Below are positions 7,836-18,573 of a stretch of DNA of 44,222 bases, piece by piece. The notes under the pieces were generated by a model. The model was not told the origin of the DNA. It ran no database searches and saw nothing but the letters and a program-made list of their open reading frames with translations. How positions within the stretch are numbered: the stretch's first letter is position 1; each line of letters opens with the position of its first letter. The DNA is taken from contig NZ_NPEV01000034.1 of assembly GCF_003258835.1 (NCBI RefSeq), positions 1 through 44,222 on the forward strand, in the 5' to 3' direction. A program made the position numbers and the translations under genes. This DNA comes from Rhodobium orientis (lineage in GTDB: Bacteria > Pseudomonadota > Alphaproteobacteria > Rhizobiales > Rhodobiaceae).

Positions 7836-9443
7836 ATGTTCCAGTCCATCGCCAACCATTTCGTCCTTGCCTGGGGCTGGCGCCGCGCGCTCTATGCCTT
7901 CCTCGCCGGCGCGCTATCGGCGCTGGCGCTGGCGCCGGTCAATTTCTTTCCGGTCCTGTGGCTGACCTTTCCGGTCTTCGTCTGGCTGATGGACGGCGCC
8001 GTCGACCGCACGCGCTCCGGCCGGCTCGCCCGCCTGCGTCCCGCGGCCATCCTCGGCTGGTGCTTCGGCTTCGGCTATTTTCTCGCCGGCCTGTGGTGGA
8101 TCGGCTTCGCCTTCCTGGTCGAGGCGGAGGTCTTCGGCTGGCTGCTGCCGCTTGCCGTGATCGCCCTGCCGGCCGGGCTGGCGCTGTTCTGGGCGCTTGC
8201 CGCCGCTGCCGCGCGCCTGTTCTGGTCCGAATCGCCCGGCCGCATTTTCGTTCTCGCCATCGCCTTCGGCCTTGCCGAATGGCTGCGCGGCCATCTCTTC
8301 ACCGGTTTTCCGTGGAACGGCCTCGGCTACACGCTCGCCGCCAATGGCGTGCAGATGCAGGCGGCCGCCCTCGTCGGCGTCGAGGCGATGGCCGTGCTCG
8401 CCGTCGTCATCTTCGCCGCGCCGGCATTGCTCGGTACGCCGGACCGGGCCGGCCGCGGCCAGCGCCTGTTCGTGCTCGCCCTTGCCGCGATCCTTTATGG
8501 CGGCGTCCTCGGCTACGGTGCTGTTCGCCTTCAGGGTGCGACCGATGAGCGCCGTGAGGACGTCCGGTTGCGCATCGTCCAGCCGGCGATTCCCCAGGCC
8601 GACAAGTGGAAACCGGAAAATCGCAAGCGGATTTTCAAAAGCTATCTGGAGCTCAGCGCCCGGGCGACGTCGCCCGACCGGATCGGTCTTTTGGGCGTCA
8701 CCCACCTGATCTGGCCGGAATCGGCGTTCCCGTTCCTGTTGACGGAGAACCCGGACGCCCTTGCCGCGATCGCCAATCTGTTGCCGCCCGGAACGGTCTT
8801 GATCACCGGCGCGGTCCGGGCGGAGCCCGCCTCGGTCGGCCCCAACCGGCGCTACTTCAACTCCATCTACGTGATCAACCACGAGGGCACCATCGTCGAC
8901 GCCTATGACAAGGTGCGGCTGGTGCCGTTCGGCGAATATCTGCCGGCCCAGGATTTCCTGGAAGCCATCGGCCTGGAGCAGTTGACCCGCCTGAAGGGCG
9001 GCTTCAGCGCCGGCGTCGCCCGTCATACGCTGACGATCCCGGGCGCGCCGCCCGCCGCCCCGTCGATCTGCTACGAGATTATTTTTCCCGGCGCGGAGCA
9101 TACCGAGGACCAGCCGGCGGCCTGGATCCTGAACGTCACCAACGATGCCTGGTTCGGTGATTCGCCCGGCCCCTACCAGCATCTGCAGCAGGCGCGGCTG
9201 AGGGCCGTGGAGGCCGGCGTACCGGTTGTGCGTGCAGCGAATACCGGCATCTCGGCGATAATCGACCCCTACGGGAGAATTATTGCGAAACAACCTTTAA
9301 ATCTAGGCGGGGTTATCGATAACACCTTACCGTCAGCTAACTTGCACACGACCTATTCGCGACTGGGGGATATCAGTATTTTCGGCCTTTGTGCGATCCT
9401 TGCAATTTTAACGATGTTTTCAAAACGCCGCCGCTTCCAGTAG
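7836..9443 (+). CDS. lnt: Apolipoprotein N-acyltransferase Lnt
   Basis: Lnt transfers an acyl chain from phospholipid to the N-terminal cysteine of apolipoproteins, the last step of lipoprotein maturation in the inner membrane. The N-terminal part holds several membrane segments (for example residues 18-50, 75-95, 103-130 and 160-190). The nitrilase domain carries the catalytic triad at E295 (WPESAF), K359 (YDKVRLVPFGEY) and C412 (ICYEIIFPG). The protein ends with a last hydrophobic helix. At 535 residues it is full length. Odd feature: roughly the last 150 bases are visibly AT-richer and use TTA, CTA and AAT codons that are scarce elsewhere here, and they contain a 12-base palindrome at 9312-9323. 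This suggests constraint on the DNA, perhaps as upstream control of the next gene. Confidence 0.94.
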   Translation: MFQSIANHFVLAWGWRRALYAFLAGALSALALAPVNFFPVLWLTFPVFVWLMDGAVDRTRSGRLARLRPAAILGWCFGFGYFLAGLWWIGFAFLVEAEVFGWLLPLAVIALPAGLALFWALAAAAARLFWSESPGRIFVLAIAFGLAEWLRGHLFTGFPWNGLGYTLAANGVQMQAAALVGVEAMAVLAVVIFAAPALLGTPDRAGRGQRLFVLALAAILYGGVLGYGAVRLQGATDERREDVRLRIVQPAIPQADKWKPENRKRIFKSYLELSARATSPDRIGLLGVTHLIWPESAFPFLLTENPDALAAIANLLPPGTVLITGAVRAEPASVGPNRRYFNSIYVINHEGTIVDAYDKVRLVPFGEYLPAQDFLEAIGLEQLTRLKGGFSAGVARHTLTIPGAPPAAPSICYEIIFPGAEHTEDQPAAWILNVTNDAWFGDSPGPYQHLQQARLRAVEAGVPVVRAANTGISAIIDPYGRIIAKQPLNLGGVIDNTLPSANLHTTYSRLGDISIFGLCAILAILTMFSKRRRFQ

Positions 9444-9461
9444 TTGGATGCGCCGAATGGT

Positions 9462-9491
9462 TTGACTCTTTCCTAACAATGGTTTCAATAT
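9462..9491 (+). promoter_or_regulatory. Candidate sigma-70-type promoter for the XRE regulator gene
   Basis: TTGACT (9462-9467) is followed after 18 bases by CAATAT (9486-9491), in an AT-richer stretch just after lnt. This would give a 5' leader of about 140 bases for the regulator gene at 9640. The match is by eye and the -10 box is imperfect. Confidence 0.35.
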
Positions 9492-9639
9492 CGCGCGCGC
9501 CTGTTCTTACACGTGCAGGCGACGCAGCATGCAATGTCGATGCGGTTTTGGGGGTACGGTCACCGAGCCCGAATGAGAGACGTATCGGCATAAAAAAAAC
9601 TGCGACTCCGCAAAAAAGATAAACAAACACGGTGGCCAC

Positions 9640-10056
9640 ATGCCCAGTAAGAAATCTCCCAACCCGATCGATATCCACGTCGGGAGCCGGGTCCGGCTTC
9701 GGCGTATGATGCTTGGAATGAGCCAGGAAAAACTTGGCGAGCATTTGGGTATCACGTTCCAGCAAATCCAGAAATACGAGAAGGGAACCAACAGGATCGG
9801 CGCCAGCCGCCTGCAGCATATCGCCACGGTTCTCAAGGTTCCGGTCGCATTCTTCTTCGAGGATGCCCCCGGGACGCCGGAGGAAGCAGCAAAAGGATTC
9901 GAGGAAGGAAAACCGGCAACCTACGTCGTCGACTTCCTGTCTTCGTCCGAGGGCCTCGCCCTCAACAAGGCCTTCGTCCAGATCAAGGATGCGAAGGTGC
10001 GCAAGCGGATCGTCGATCTCGTGAAATCCCTGGCGGACGACGAACCCGTGAGCTGA
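9640..10056 (+). CDS. XRE-family helix-turn-helix regulator, PraR/PhrR type
   Basis: The 138-residue protein has an N-terminal Cro/C1-type helix-turn-helix (about residues 14-68: VGSRVRLRRMMLGMSQEKL, then GITFQQIQKYEKGTNRIG) and a short alpha-helical C-terminal part. A regulator of this kind sits between lnt and metK in many Hyphomicrobiales. There it is called PraR (biofilm, attachment and quorum-sensing control) or PhrR (acid-induced in Sinorhizobium). The position and the QQIQKYEKGTNRI sequence support that assignment; its targets in this organism are unknown. Ribosome binding before ATG 9640 is weak (GGTGG). The gene is followed by an inverted-repeat structure shared with the metK leader. 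Confidence 0.88.
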   Translation: MPSKKSPNPIDIHVGSRVRLRRMMLGMSQEKLGEHLGITFQQIQKYEKGTNRIGASRLQHIATVLKVPVAFFFEDAPGTPEEAAKGFEEGKPATYVVDFLSSSEGLALNKAFVQIKDAKVRKRIVDLVKSLADDEPVS

Positions 10057-10084
10057 CGGCCGGCTGCTTGACCCGGCAAAGAAA

Positions 10085-10152
10085 GGTTGTCAAAACAGCC
10101 GCGATAATGGTGGGAGCCCCATGAGGTCTCCCACCATAATTTTGTGACAACC
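10085..10152 (+). promoter_or_regulatory. Nested inverted repeat between the XRE regulator gene and metK (putative RNA leader or terminator)
   Basis: An inner perfect 10-bp stem pairs ATGGTGGGAG (10107-10116) with CTCCCACCAT (10128-10137), around an 11-base loop CCCCATGAGGT. An outer stem pairs GGTTGTC plus AAAA (10085-10095) with TTTT plus GACAACC (10140-10152), with a two-base bulge. The whole structure ends 20 bases before the metK ATG. The right side contains only a four-base T run, so it is a weak terminator candidate; the inner loop carries GAGGT. It does not show the conserved features I know of SAM-II or SAM/SAH riboswitches. It could be a terminator for the upstream gene, a metK leader, or a DNA operator. 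Confidence 0.55.
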
Positions 10153-10172
10153 AGCCAGAAGCAGTCCCGCCG

Positions 10173-11348
10173 ATGTCCCGCAGCAATTATCTCTTCACCA
10201 GCGAGTCCGTCTCGGAAGGCCATCCCGACAAGGTTTGCGACCGCATTTCCGATGGCGTTGTCGACGCGTTCATGGAGGCCGATCCGGTCTCGCGCGTCGC
10301 CGTTGAGACCCTGGTCACCACCAACCGGATCGTGCTTGCCGGCGAGGTCCGGGGTCCGGCCTCCATCAACGCCGACACCATGGAAGAAATCGCCCGCCGG
10401 GTCGTGCGCGACATCGGCTACGAGCAGGACGGCTTCCATTGGAAGAATTCCGCCTTCGAATGCTACGTGCATGAGCAGTCGTCCGACATCGCCCAGGGCG
10501 TCGATGCCTCCGGCAACAAGGACGAGGGCGCCGGCGACCAGGGCATCATGTTCGGCTTCGCCTGCCGCGACACCCCGGAGCTGATGCCGGCGCCGATCCA
10601 CTACGCCCACAAGATCCTGCGCCTGCTCGCCGAAGCGCGCCACTCCGGCAAGGAGCCGAAGCTCGGCCCGGACGCCAAGTCCCAGGTCACCGTCCGCTAC
10701 GAGAACGACAAGCCGGTTGCCGTCACCTCCGTGGTGCTGTCGACCCAGCATGTGGATCCGGACCTGTCCTCCTACGACGTGCGCAAGCTGGTCGAGCCCT
10801 ATATCGACGAGGCGCTGCCGGAGGGCTGGATTTCCGACGAGACGGTCTGGCACGTCAACCCGACGGGCAAGTTCGTCATCGGCGGCCCGGACGGCGACGC
10901 CGGCCTCACCGGCCGCAAGATCATCGTCGACACCTATGGCGGTGCCGCGCCCCATGGCGGCGGCGCCTTCTCCGGCAAGGACCCGACCAAGGTCGACCGC
11001 TCGGCCGCCTATGCCGCGCGCTACCTCGCCAAGAACGTGGTCGCCGCCGAACTGGCCGAGCGCTGCACCATCCAGCTCGCCTACGCCATCGGCGTCTCCG
11101 AGCCGCTGGCGCTCTATGTCGATACCCACGGCACCGGCCAGGTCTCCGAGGAGGCGCTGGAAAAGGCTCTGGCTGAGATCATGGACCTGCGCCCGCGCGG
11201 CATCCGCGTCCATCTGCAGCTCAACCGGCCGATCTTCGAGCGCACCGCCGCCTACGGCCATTTCGGCCGCATTCCGGAAGGCGACGGCGGTTTTTCCTGG
11301 GAAAAGACCGACCTCGTCGACGATCTGCGCACCGCGCTCAAGGTCTAA
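10173..11348 (+). CDS. metK: S-adenosylmethionine synthase MetK
   Basis: MetK makes S-adenosylmethionine from methionine and ATP in the cytoplasm and supplies the methyltransferases encoded nearby, such as TrmB. The 391-residue protein starts with [20 protein letters not shown], contains the [10 protein letters not shown] hexapeptide region and [19 protein letters not shown] near the ATP/methionine site, and ends with the [11 protein letters not shown] tail. Length is normal. ATG 10173 matches the family N-terminus, although no strong Shine-Dalgarno sequence is visible directly before it, which is unusual for a highly expressed gene. The upstream nested inverted repeat may matter for its expression. 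Confidence 0.97.
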   Translation: MSRSNYLFTSESVSEGHPDKVCDRISDGVVDAFMEADPVSRVAVETLVTTNRIVLAGEVRGPASINADTMEEIARRVVRDIGYEQDGFHWKNSAFECYVHEQSSDIAQGVDASGNKDEGAGDQGIMFGFACRDTPELMPAPIHYAHKILRLLAEARHSGKEPKLGPDAKSQVTVRYENDKPVAVTSVVLSTQHVDPDLSSYDVRKLVEPYIDEALPEGWISDETVWHVNPTGKFVIGGPDGDAGLTGRKIIVDTYGGAAPHGGGAFSGKDPTKVDRSAAYAARYLAKNVVAAELAERCTIQLAYAIGVSEPLALYVDTHGTGQVSEEALEKALAEIMDLRPRGIRVHLQLNRPIFERTAAYGHFGRIPEGDGGFSWEKTDLVDDLRTALKV

Positions 11349-11357
11349 AGCGCTTTC

Positions 11358-11447
11358 CCAAAAAGTTGGCAGACTTTTTGGATAGGAAATCGCGTTAAAA
11401 CAACCAACCAAAGCATGTTGCATGGTTCGGAAAACATGCAGCATGCT
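11358..11447. repeat. Palindromic intergenic repeat (two hairpins) between metK and trmB
   Basis: Two stem-loops lie in tandem. CCAAAAAGT (11358-11366) pairs with ACTTTTTGG (11373-11381), 9 bp perfect. AGCATGTTGCATG (11412-11424) pairs with CATGCAGCATGCT (11435-11447), 13 bp with one G-T. The wording, with a 'CCAAAAAGTTGGCAGACTTTTTGG' core and a following 'AGCATG...CATGCT' arm, resembles short palindromic repeats scattered between genes in rhizobial-order genomes. The first hairpin could also terminate metK transcription, although no T run follows it directly. Confidence 0.65.
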
Positions 11448-11496
11448 CTAACGCCAACGGGCGCCGGCAGCGGCCGGCGCGGGCCGGAGAAAGGCC

Positions 11497-12255
11497 ATGC
11501 CCCGGGCAGCGAAGCTTTGCGATGAGTCCCGCGACGGTCCGATGGACGAGGACCGCCACGGCGGCGCGCTGCACGGCCGTCGCAAGGGCAAGAAGCTGCG
11601 GCCGCGCCAGGCCGGCCTGATGGCCGACCTGTTGCCGCGCCTCGCCCTCGACCTGGAAACACCTGCACCCGAACGACCGGCGTCCCTCTTTCCGGGCGCC
11701 GCCGTCCGCGCCCTCTGGCTTGAGATCGGCATCGGCGGCGGCGAGCATCTCGTCGCATGCGCCGGGTCGAACCCCGATATCGGCCTCATCGGCTGCGAGC
11801 CCTTCGTCAACGGCATGGCCAAGGCCGTCAGCGCCATCGACGCGACCGGCCTTGCCAATATCCGCCTGCATCACGGCGATGCCCGCGAGGTGCTCGACTG
11901 GCTGCCGGACGCGGCGCTGCAGAAGGTGTTGCTGCTCTATCCGGACCCTTGGCCGAAGCGGCGCCACTGGAAGCGGCGTTTCGTCTGCCGCGGGAATCTC
12001 GACCGGCTCGCCCGGGTGCTGCGCCCTGGCGGCGAGCTTCTGGTCGCCAGCGATATCGAGAGTTACGTCGCCTGGACGCTGGCCTATGTCCGCGACCACC
12101 CCTCGTTCGCCTGGACCGCGCGCCGCGCCGACGACTGGCGCCGGCCCTTCGCCGACTGGCCGGGTACCCGCTACGAGGCCAAGGCGATCCGCGAGGGCCG
12201 CGTCCCCACATATCTGCACTTCCGGCGCACCGACGCGGCCCCGGAGACGGGCTGA
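11497..12255 (+). CDS. trmB: tRNA (guanine-N7-)-methyltransferase TrmB
   Basis: TrmB uses S-adenosylmethionine to form m7G46 in the tRNA variable loop. The 252-residue protein has the basic N-terminal GRRKGKKLRPRQ segment, the SAM-binding strand-loop LEIGIGGGEHLV (about residues 74-85), and the family hallmark YPDPWPKRRHWKRRFV (about 148-163). It ends in the motif TRYEAKAIREGRVPTYLHF. ATG 11497 is preceded by GGAGAAAGG at good spacing; ATG 11542 is a weaker alternative. The gene lies downstream of metK, the source of its methyl donor, separated by the palindromic repeat. Confidence 0.95.
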   Translation: MPRAAKLCDESRDGPMDEDRHGGALHGRRKGKKLRPRQAGLMADLLPRLALDLETPAPERPASLFPGAAVRALWLEIGIGGGEHLVACAGSNPDIGLIGCEPFVNGMAKAVSAIDATGLANIRLHHGDAREVLDWLPDAALQKVLLLYPDPWPKRRHWKRRFVCRGNLDRLARVLRPGGELLVASDIESYVAWTLAYVRDHPSFAWTARRADDWRRPFADWPGTRYEAKAIREGRVPTYLHFRRTDAAPETG

Positions 12256-12346
12256 CGCCGGCCCCCTTTGCCGGAATCCGCAGCCGGGTGTCGACGCCGA
12301 TGTTGCAACGGCGGCGAAAGTGCGTATATTTGCGCCGAGTTCAATT

Positions 12347-12406
12347 TCTCAATCAGCTTCATCGGTAAGCAGTTGAGAGTGGGCCCCCCGGGGACCCGCT
12401 CTTTTT
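12347..12406 (+). promoter_or_regulatory. rimP leader: putative attenuator with competing antiterminator and terminator hairpins
   Basis: A first hairpin pairs TCTCAA (12347-12352) with TTGAGA (12373-12378) and, inside it, GCTT (12356-12359) with AAGC (12367-12370). A second hairpin pairs GAGTGGG (12377-12383) with CCCGCTC (12395-12401), with a C4/G4 interior, and is followed by TTTTT (12402-12406), which is the form of an intrinsic terminator. The right arm of the first overlaps the left arm of the second, so they exclude each other. The terminator lies about 64 bases before the rimP start. Attenuator-like leaders before rimP have been described in Proteobacteria (rimP leader); whether this is the same family needs a covariance search. 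Confidence 0.7.
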
Positions 12407-12469
12407 CGTTTAGGCGCACCCTCTGGCGGCGGCGCGGGAAAGACAGCAAGAGAAGGGTCGGATCTGGAC

Positions 12470-13069
12470 GTGACCGCACAAGAACCGAGGATCGTTACGG
12501 AGACCGGGCTCGATGCCCGCGTCGCCACGATTGCGGAGCCGGTGATCGAGGATCTCGGCTACCGGCTGGTTCGGGTCCGTATCTCCGGCCACAACGGCTG
12601 CACGGTGCAGATCATGGCCGAACGGCCGGACGGCTCGATGACCGTCGAGGACTGCGAGGCGATCAGCCGGGAGCTTTCGCCGGTTCTGGATGTGGATGAT
12701 CCGATCGATCGGGAGTATCATCTGGAGATCTCGTCGCCGGGCATCGACAGGCCGCTGGTCCGCGCCACGGATTTCGACCGCTGGTCCGGGCATATCGGCA
12801 AGATCGAGATGGAAGTGCCGGCGGACGGCCGCAAGCGGTTCCGCGGCACGATCCTGGGGACCCGCGACGACGGCACCTTCGGATTGGCGCTGGCCGATCC
12901 GGCGCCGGACGGTACCGACAAGGTGTGGCTTCGCCTGGAGGATCTCGGCGAGGCGAGACTGGTTTTGACCGACGAACTGATCGCAGCGACGCTGAAGGCG
13001 GAAAAGAAGCGCCAGGGCGAAGCCGACGACGATACCGGCGCACGTGACGCCGGCGACACGGAGGTTTGA
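12470..13069 (+). CDS. rimP: Ribosome maturation factor RimP
   Basis: RimP binds the 30S subunit and assists late 16S folding and S12 incorporation. The 199-residue protein shows the N-terminal domain ([25 protein letters not shown]) and the signature [18 protein letters not shown] followed by [14 protein letters not shown], then a C-terminal SH3-like domain and a charged tail ending [14 protein letters not shown]. The start is a GTG at 12470 with AGAAGGG upstream. It is the first gene of the rimP-nusA-infB-type operon and follows a terminator-like leader, so expression of the whole block may be set here. Confidence 0.94.
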   Translation: MTAQEPRIVTETGLDARVATIAEPVIEDLGYRLVRVRISGHNGCTVQIMAERPDGSMTVEDCEAISRELSPVLDVDDPIDREYHLEISSPGIDRPLVRATDFDRWSGHIGKIEMEVPADGRKRFRGTILGTRDDGTFGLALADPAPDGTDKVWLRLEDLGEARLVLTDELIAATLKAEKKRQGEADDDTGARDAGDTEV

Positions 13070-13112
13070 GGCGGCCGACCGCCCGAACGCCCCCGCGAGG
13101 AGAGACAACGAC

Positions 13113-14744
13113 ATGGCCATTAGTGCGAACAGACTGGAACTCTTGCAGATCGCCGATGCGGTCGCGCGCGAGAAGACCATCGACCGCGAAATCGTGATCG
13201 CGGCGATGGAGGACGCCATCCAGAAGGCGGCCCGCTCGCGGTTCGGGTCTGAGACGGAAGTCCGCGCCGAGATCAACCCCAAGACCGGCGAATTGCGCCT
13301 GCAGCGCCTGCTGGTCGTGGTCGACGAGGTGGAAAACACCTCCACCGAGATCTCGCTGGCCGATGCCCAGGAGCGCAACCCGGCCGCCCGCGTCGGCGAC
13401 TTCATCGCCGAGCCGCTGCCGCCGCTCGATTTCGGCCGCATCGCCGCGCAGTCGGCCAAGCAGGTCATCGTCCAGCGCGTCCGCGACGCCGAACGCGACC
13501 GCCAGTTCGAGGAATTCAAGGACCGCATCGGCGAGATCGTCAACGGCGTCGTCAAGCGGACCGAATACGGCAACGTCATCGTCGACCTCGGCCGCGGCGA
13601 GGGCATCATCCGCCGCGACGAGCTGATCCCGCGCGAGGCGTTCCGCAACGGCGACCGCGTCCGCGCCTATATCTACGACGTCCGCCGCGAGCAGCGCGGG
13701 CCGCAGATCTTCCTGTCGCGCACCCATCCCCAGTTCATGGCCAAGCTGTTCACCCAGGAAGTGCCGGAAATCTACGACGGCATCATCGAGGTGAAGTCGG
13801 TGGCCCGCGATCCGGGCAGCCGCGCCAAGATCGCCGTGCTGTCGCACGATTCCTCGATCGATCCCGTCGGCGCCTGCGTCGGCATGCGCGGCAGCCGCGT
13901 CCAGGCCGTCGTCGGCGAGTTGCAGGGCGAGAAGATCGACATCATTCCCTGGTCGCTGGACAACGCCACCTTCATCGTCAACGCCCTGCAGCCGGCCGAG
14001 GTCGCCAAGGTCGTGCTTGACGAGGATGCCGAGAGGATCGAGGTCGTGGTGCCCGACGAGCAGCTCTCGCTGGCCATCGGCCGGCGCGGCCAGAACGTCC
14101 GGCTCGCCTCCCAGCTCACCGGCTGGGACATCGACATCATGACCGAACAGGAAGAGTCGGAGCGGCGCCAGAAGGAATTCGCCGACCGCACCCAGCTCTT
14201 CATGGACGCCCTCAACGTCGACGAGGTCGTCGGCCAGCTGCTGGCCTCCGAAGGCTTTTCCTCCGTCGAGGAAGTGGCCTTCGTGGAGACCGACGAGGTC
14301 GCCTCGGTCGAGGGCTTCGACGAGGATACCGCGGTGGAGATCCAGGAGCGCGCCCGCGAGCACCTGGAAGAGATCGAGCGCGCCCAGGACGAGGAGCGGC
14401 AGACCCTCGGCGTCCTCGACGAGGTCCGCGAGATCGACGGCGTTACCACCGCGATGATGGTTGCCCTCGGCAAGGAGGACATCAAGTCGGTCGAGGATTT
14501 CGCCGGCTGCGCCACCGACGATCTGGTCGGCTGGACCGAGAAGGTCGACGGTGAGGTCAAGCGCTATCCGGGCGCCCTCAGCGATTTCGACCTGTCGCGC
14601 GCCGAGGCCGAGGCGATGATCATGGACGCCCGCATCAAGGCCGGCTGGATCACGCCTGAGGACCTTGCGGGCGAGGAGGAGGACGGCGAGGAAGGCGAGA
14701 CCGAGGGGGCTGAGGCCGCCGAAGGCGACGCGGAACGCGTCTGA
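13113..14744 (+). CDS. nusA: Transcription termination/antitermination protein NusA
   Basis: NusA binds RNA polymerase and nascent RNA and modulates pausing, termination and rRNA antitermination. The domain order is clear: an N-terminal polymerase-binding domain (residues 1-130), S1 (about 134-200, [21 protein letters not shown]), two KH domains (about 230-350, with [15 protein letters not shown] and [16 protein letters not shown]), and two C-terminal helix-hairpin-helix acidic repeats (about 370-510). The tail is very acidic. ATG 13113 has GAGGAGAGA just upstream and matches the family start [18 protein letters not shown]; the frame also opens 69 bases earlier. The 543-residue length is typical for alphaproteobacteria. 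Confidence 0.96.
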   Translation: MAISANRLELLQIADAVAREKTIDREIVIAAMEDAIQKAARSRFGSETEVRAEINPKTGELRLQRLLVVVDEVENTSTEISLADAQERNPAARVGDFIAEPLPPLDFGRIAAQSAKQVIVQRVRDAERDRQFEEFKDRIGEIVNGVVKRTEYGNVIVDLGRGEGIIRRDELIPREAFRNGDRVRAYIYDVRREQRGPQIFLSRTHPQFMAKLFTQEVPEIYDGIIEVKSVARDPGSRAKIAVLSHDSSIDPVGACVGMRGSRVQAVVGELQGEKIDIIPWSLDNATFIVNALQPAEVAKVVLDEDAERIEVVVPDEQLSLAIGRRGQNVRLASQLTGWDIDIMTEQEESERRQKEFADRTQLFMDALNVDEVVGQLLASEGFSSVEEVAFVETDEVASVEGFDEDTAVEIQERAREHLEEIERAQDEERQTLGVLDEVREIDGVTTAMMVALGKEDIKSVEDFAGCATDDLVGWTEKVDGEVKRYPGALSDFDLSRAEAEAMIMDARIKAGWITPEDLAGEEEDGEEGETEGAEAAEGDAERV

Positions 14745-14778
14745 CCGATGACCCCGTTGAGGATCTGGCCTTTCCGCC

Positions 14779-15429
14779 ATGCCGCCAAAGAACGAACCGA
14801 AGGAGCGCCGCTGCATCGTGACACGCCGGACCCGGATCACCGAGGACCTGCTGCGCTTTGCGCTGGCGCCGGACGGCTCGGTCGTCCCGGATCTTAAGGC
14901 ACGGCTGCCGGGCCGGGGCGTCTGGGTTACCGCCGACAGGGCGAGCGTTGCCGAGGCGGAAAAGAAGCGGCTGTTCGGCCGTGCCTTCAAGGCCGAGGCT
15001 CACGTCGAGCCGGGCCTTGCCGACCGCGTCGAACGGCTGATCGAGACGGCCGCCCTGTCGAGCCTGTCCATGGCCCGCAAGGCCGGCAGTATCGTTACCG
15101 GTTTCGCCAAGGTTGAGGCGGCGATCGGCAAGGAAGCCCTTACCGCCCTCGTCATTGCGGCCGATGCCGCGGACGATGGCGCACGCAAGATGATGGCGGC
15201 CCTGCGCCGCCGTTTCGGGGACACCGGCACACCGCCGGTTATCCGCGTTTTCGGCTCGGACCAATTGGGTTTGGCATTGGGCCGGGCAAATGTGATACAT
15301 GCAGCACTGCTCGAGGCTCGGGCGAGCGAGGCAGTGGTCCGGCGCGTCCGGGATCTGACGCGCTACCGCGACGGTGCTGATCGAACGGAAGACGAGATTG
15401 GAAGCCCCCAAGCGGCTCCACAGGACTGA
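14779..15429 (+). CDS. RNA-binding protein with YlxR (DUF448) and YlxQ/L7Ae-like domains fused
   Basis: The 216-residue protein joins two domains that are separate genes in Firmicutes. Residues 5-85 are a YlxR/DUF448 domain ([11 protein letters not shown], then [11 protein letters not shown]). Residues about 95-190 resemble the L7Ae/L30e-like YlxQ fold ([21 protein letters not shown], then [17 protein letters not shown]). Both are putative nucleic-acid binding modules and occur between nusA and infB. The fused form is common in alphaproteobacteria. The cellular role is not settled, although YlxR has been linked to RNase P and to regulation. The stop lies 7 bases before infB. Confidence 0.88.
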   Translation: MPPKNEPKERRCIVTRRTRITEDLLRFALAPDGSVVPDLKARLPGRGVWVTADRASVAEAEKKRLFGRAFKAEAHVEPGLADRVERLIETAALSSLSMARKAGSIVTGFAKVEAAIGKEALTALVIAADAADDGARKMMAALRRRFGDTGTPPVIRVFGSDQLGLALGRANVIHAALLEARASEAVVRRVRDLTRYRDGADRTEDEIGSPQAAPQD

Positions 15430-15436
15430 AGATAGT

Positions 15437-18022
<2,586 letters not shown>

Positions 18023-18150
18023 AGCGTTCCGCCGCGTGATTTTCCCGAGACGGGCGGGCCGACGGCCCGCGGCGTAGTCCTTTTAGACATTGGAAGAGGC
18101 GGTGGCGGTTCCATCCCGCCCCGCCCCCGGACGATCAAGAGACGTTTTCC

Positions 18151-18561
18151 ATGAGACACCACAGCAGCTCGTCCGCCGGCATGCCGAGCCAGCGTCAGTT
18201 GCGCGTCGGCGAAATCGTTCGCCGCGCGCTCGCCGATCTCCTGACGCGCGGCGAGGTCATCGACCCGGTGCTGGAGACCCACATCATCACGGTCACCGAG
18301 GTGCGCATGTCGCCGGACCTCAAGCATGCCACCTGCTTCGTCGAGCCGCTCGGCGGCGCCGACGAAGACGCCGTCGTCAAGGCGCTGGAAAAGCATCGCA
18401 AGTTCATGCGCGGCCAGCTCAATCGCCAGGTCGAGTTGCGCTTCAGCCCGGAGCTGCATTTCCAGCTCGACACCCGCTTCGACGACGACAGCCGGGTGGA
18501 CAGCTTGCTGAGGGCGCCGAAGGTCGCCCACGACCTTGAGCCCGGCGACGACGAGAACTGA
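18151..18561 (+). CDS. rbfA: 30S ribosome-binding factor RbfA
   Basis: RbfA is a small KH-fold protein that binds the 30S subunit during 16S maturation and cold adaptation. The 136-residue chain shows the family pattern PSQRQLRVGEIVRRALADLL, then ITVTEVRMSPDLKHATCFVEPL, and near the end LRFSPELHFQLDTRFDDDSRVDSLL, which matches the C-terminal RbfA motif. It lies 128 bases after infB and 12 bases before truB, the standard position. The region between infB and rbfA holds a 7-bp hairpin (18054-18070) without a T run. Confidence 0.94.
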   Translation: MRHHSSSSAGMPSQRQLRVGEIVRRALADLLTRGEVIDPVLETHIITVTEVRMSPDLKHATCFVEPLGGADEDAVVKALEKHRKFMRGQLNRQVELRFSPELHFQLDTRFDDDSRVDSLLRAPKVAHDLEPGDDEN

Positions 18562-18573
18562 CGGGATCGCCGC

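Noticed and set aside
10057-10172. A SAM-binding riboswitch upstream of metK
   Set aside because: Hairpins exist, but I could not match the conserved bases of SAM-II or SAM/SAH riboswitches that I know. It is reported only as an unclassified structure.
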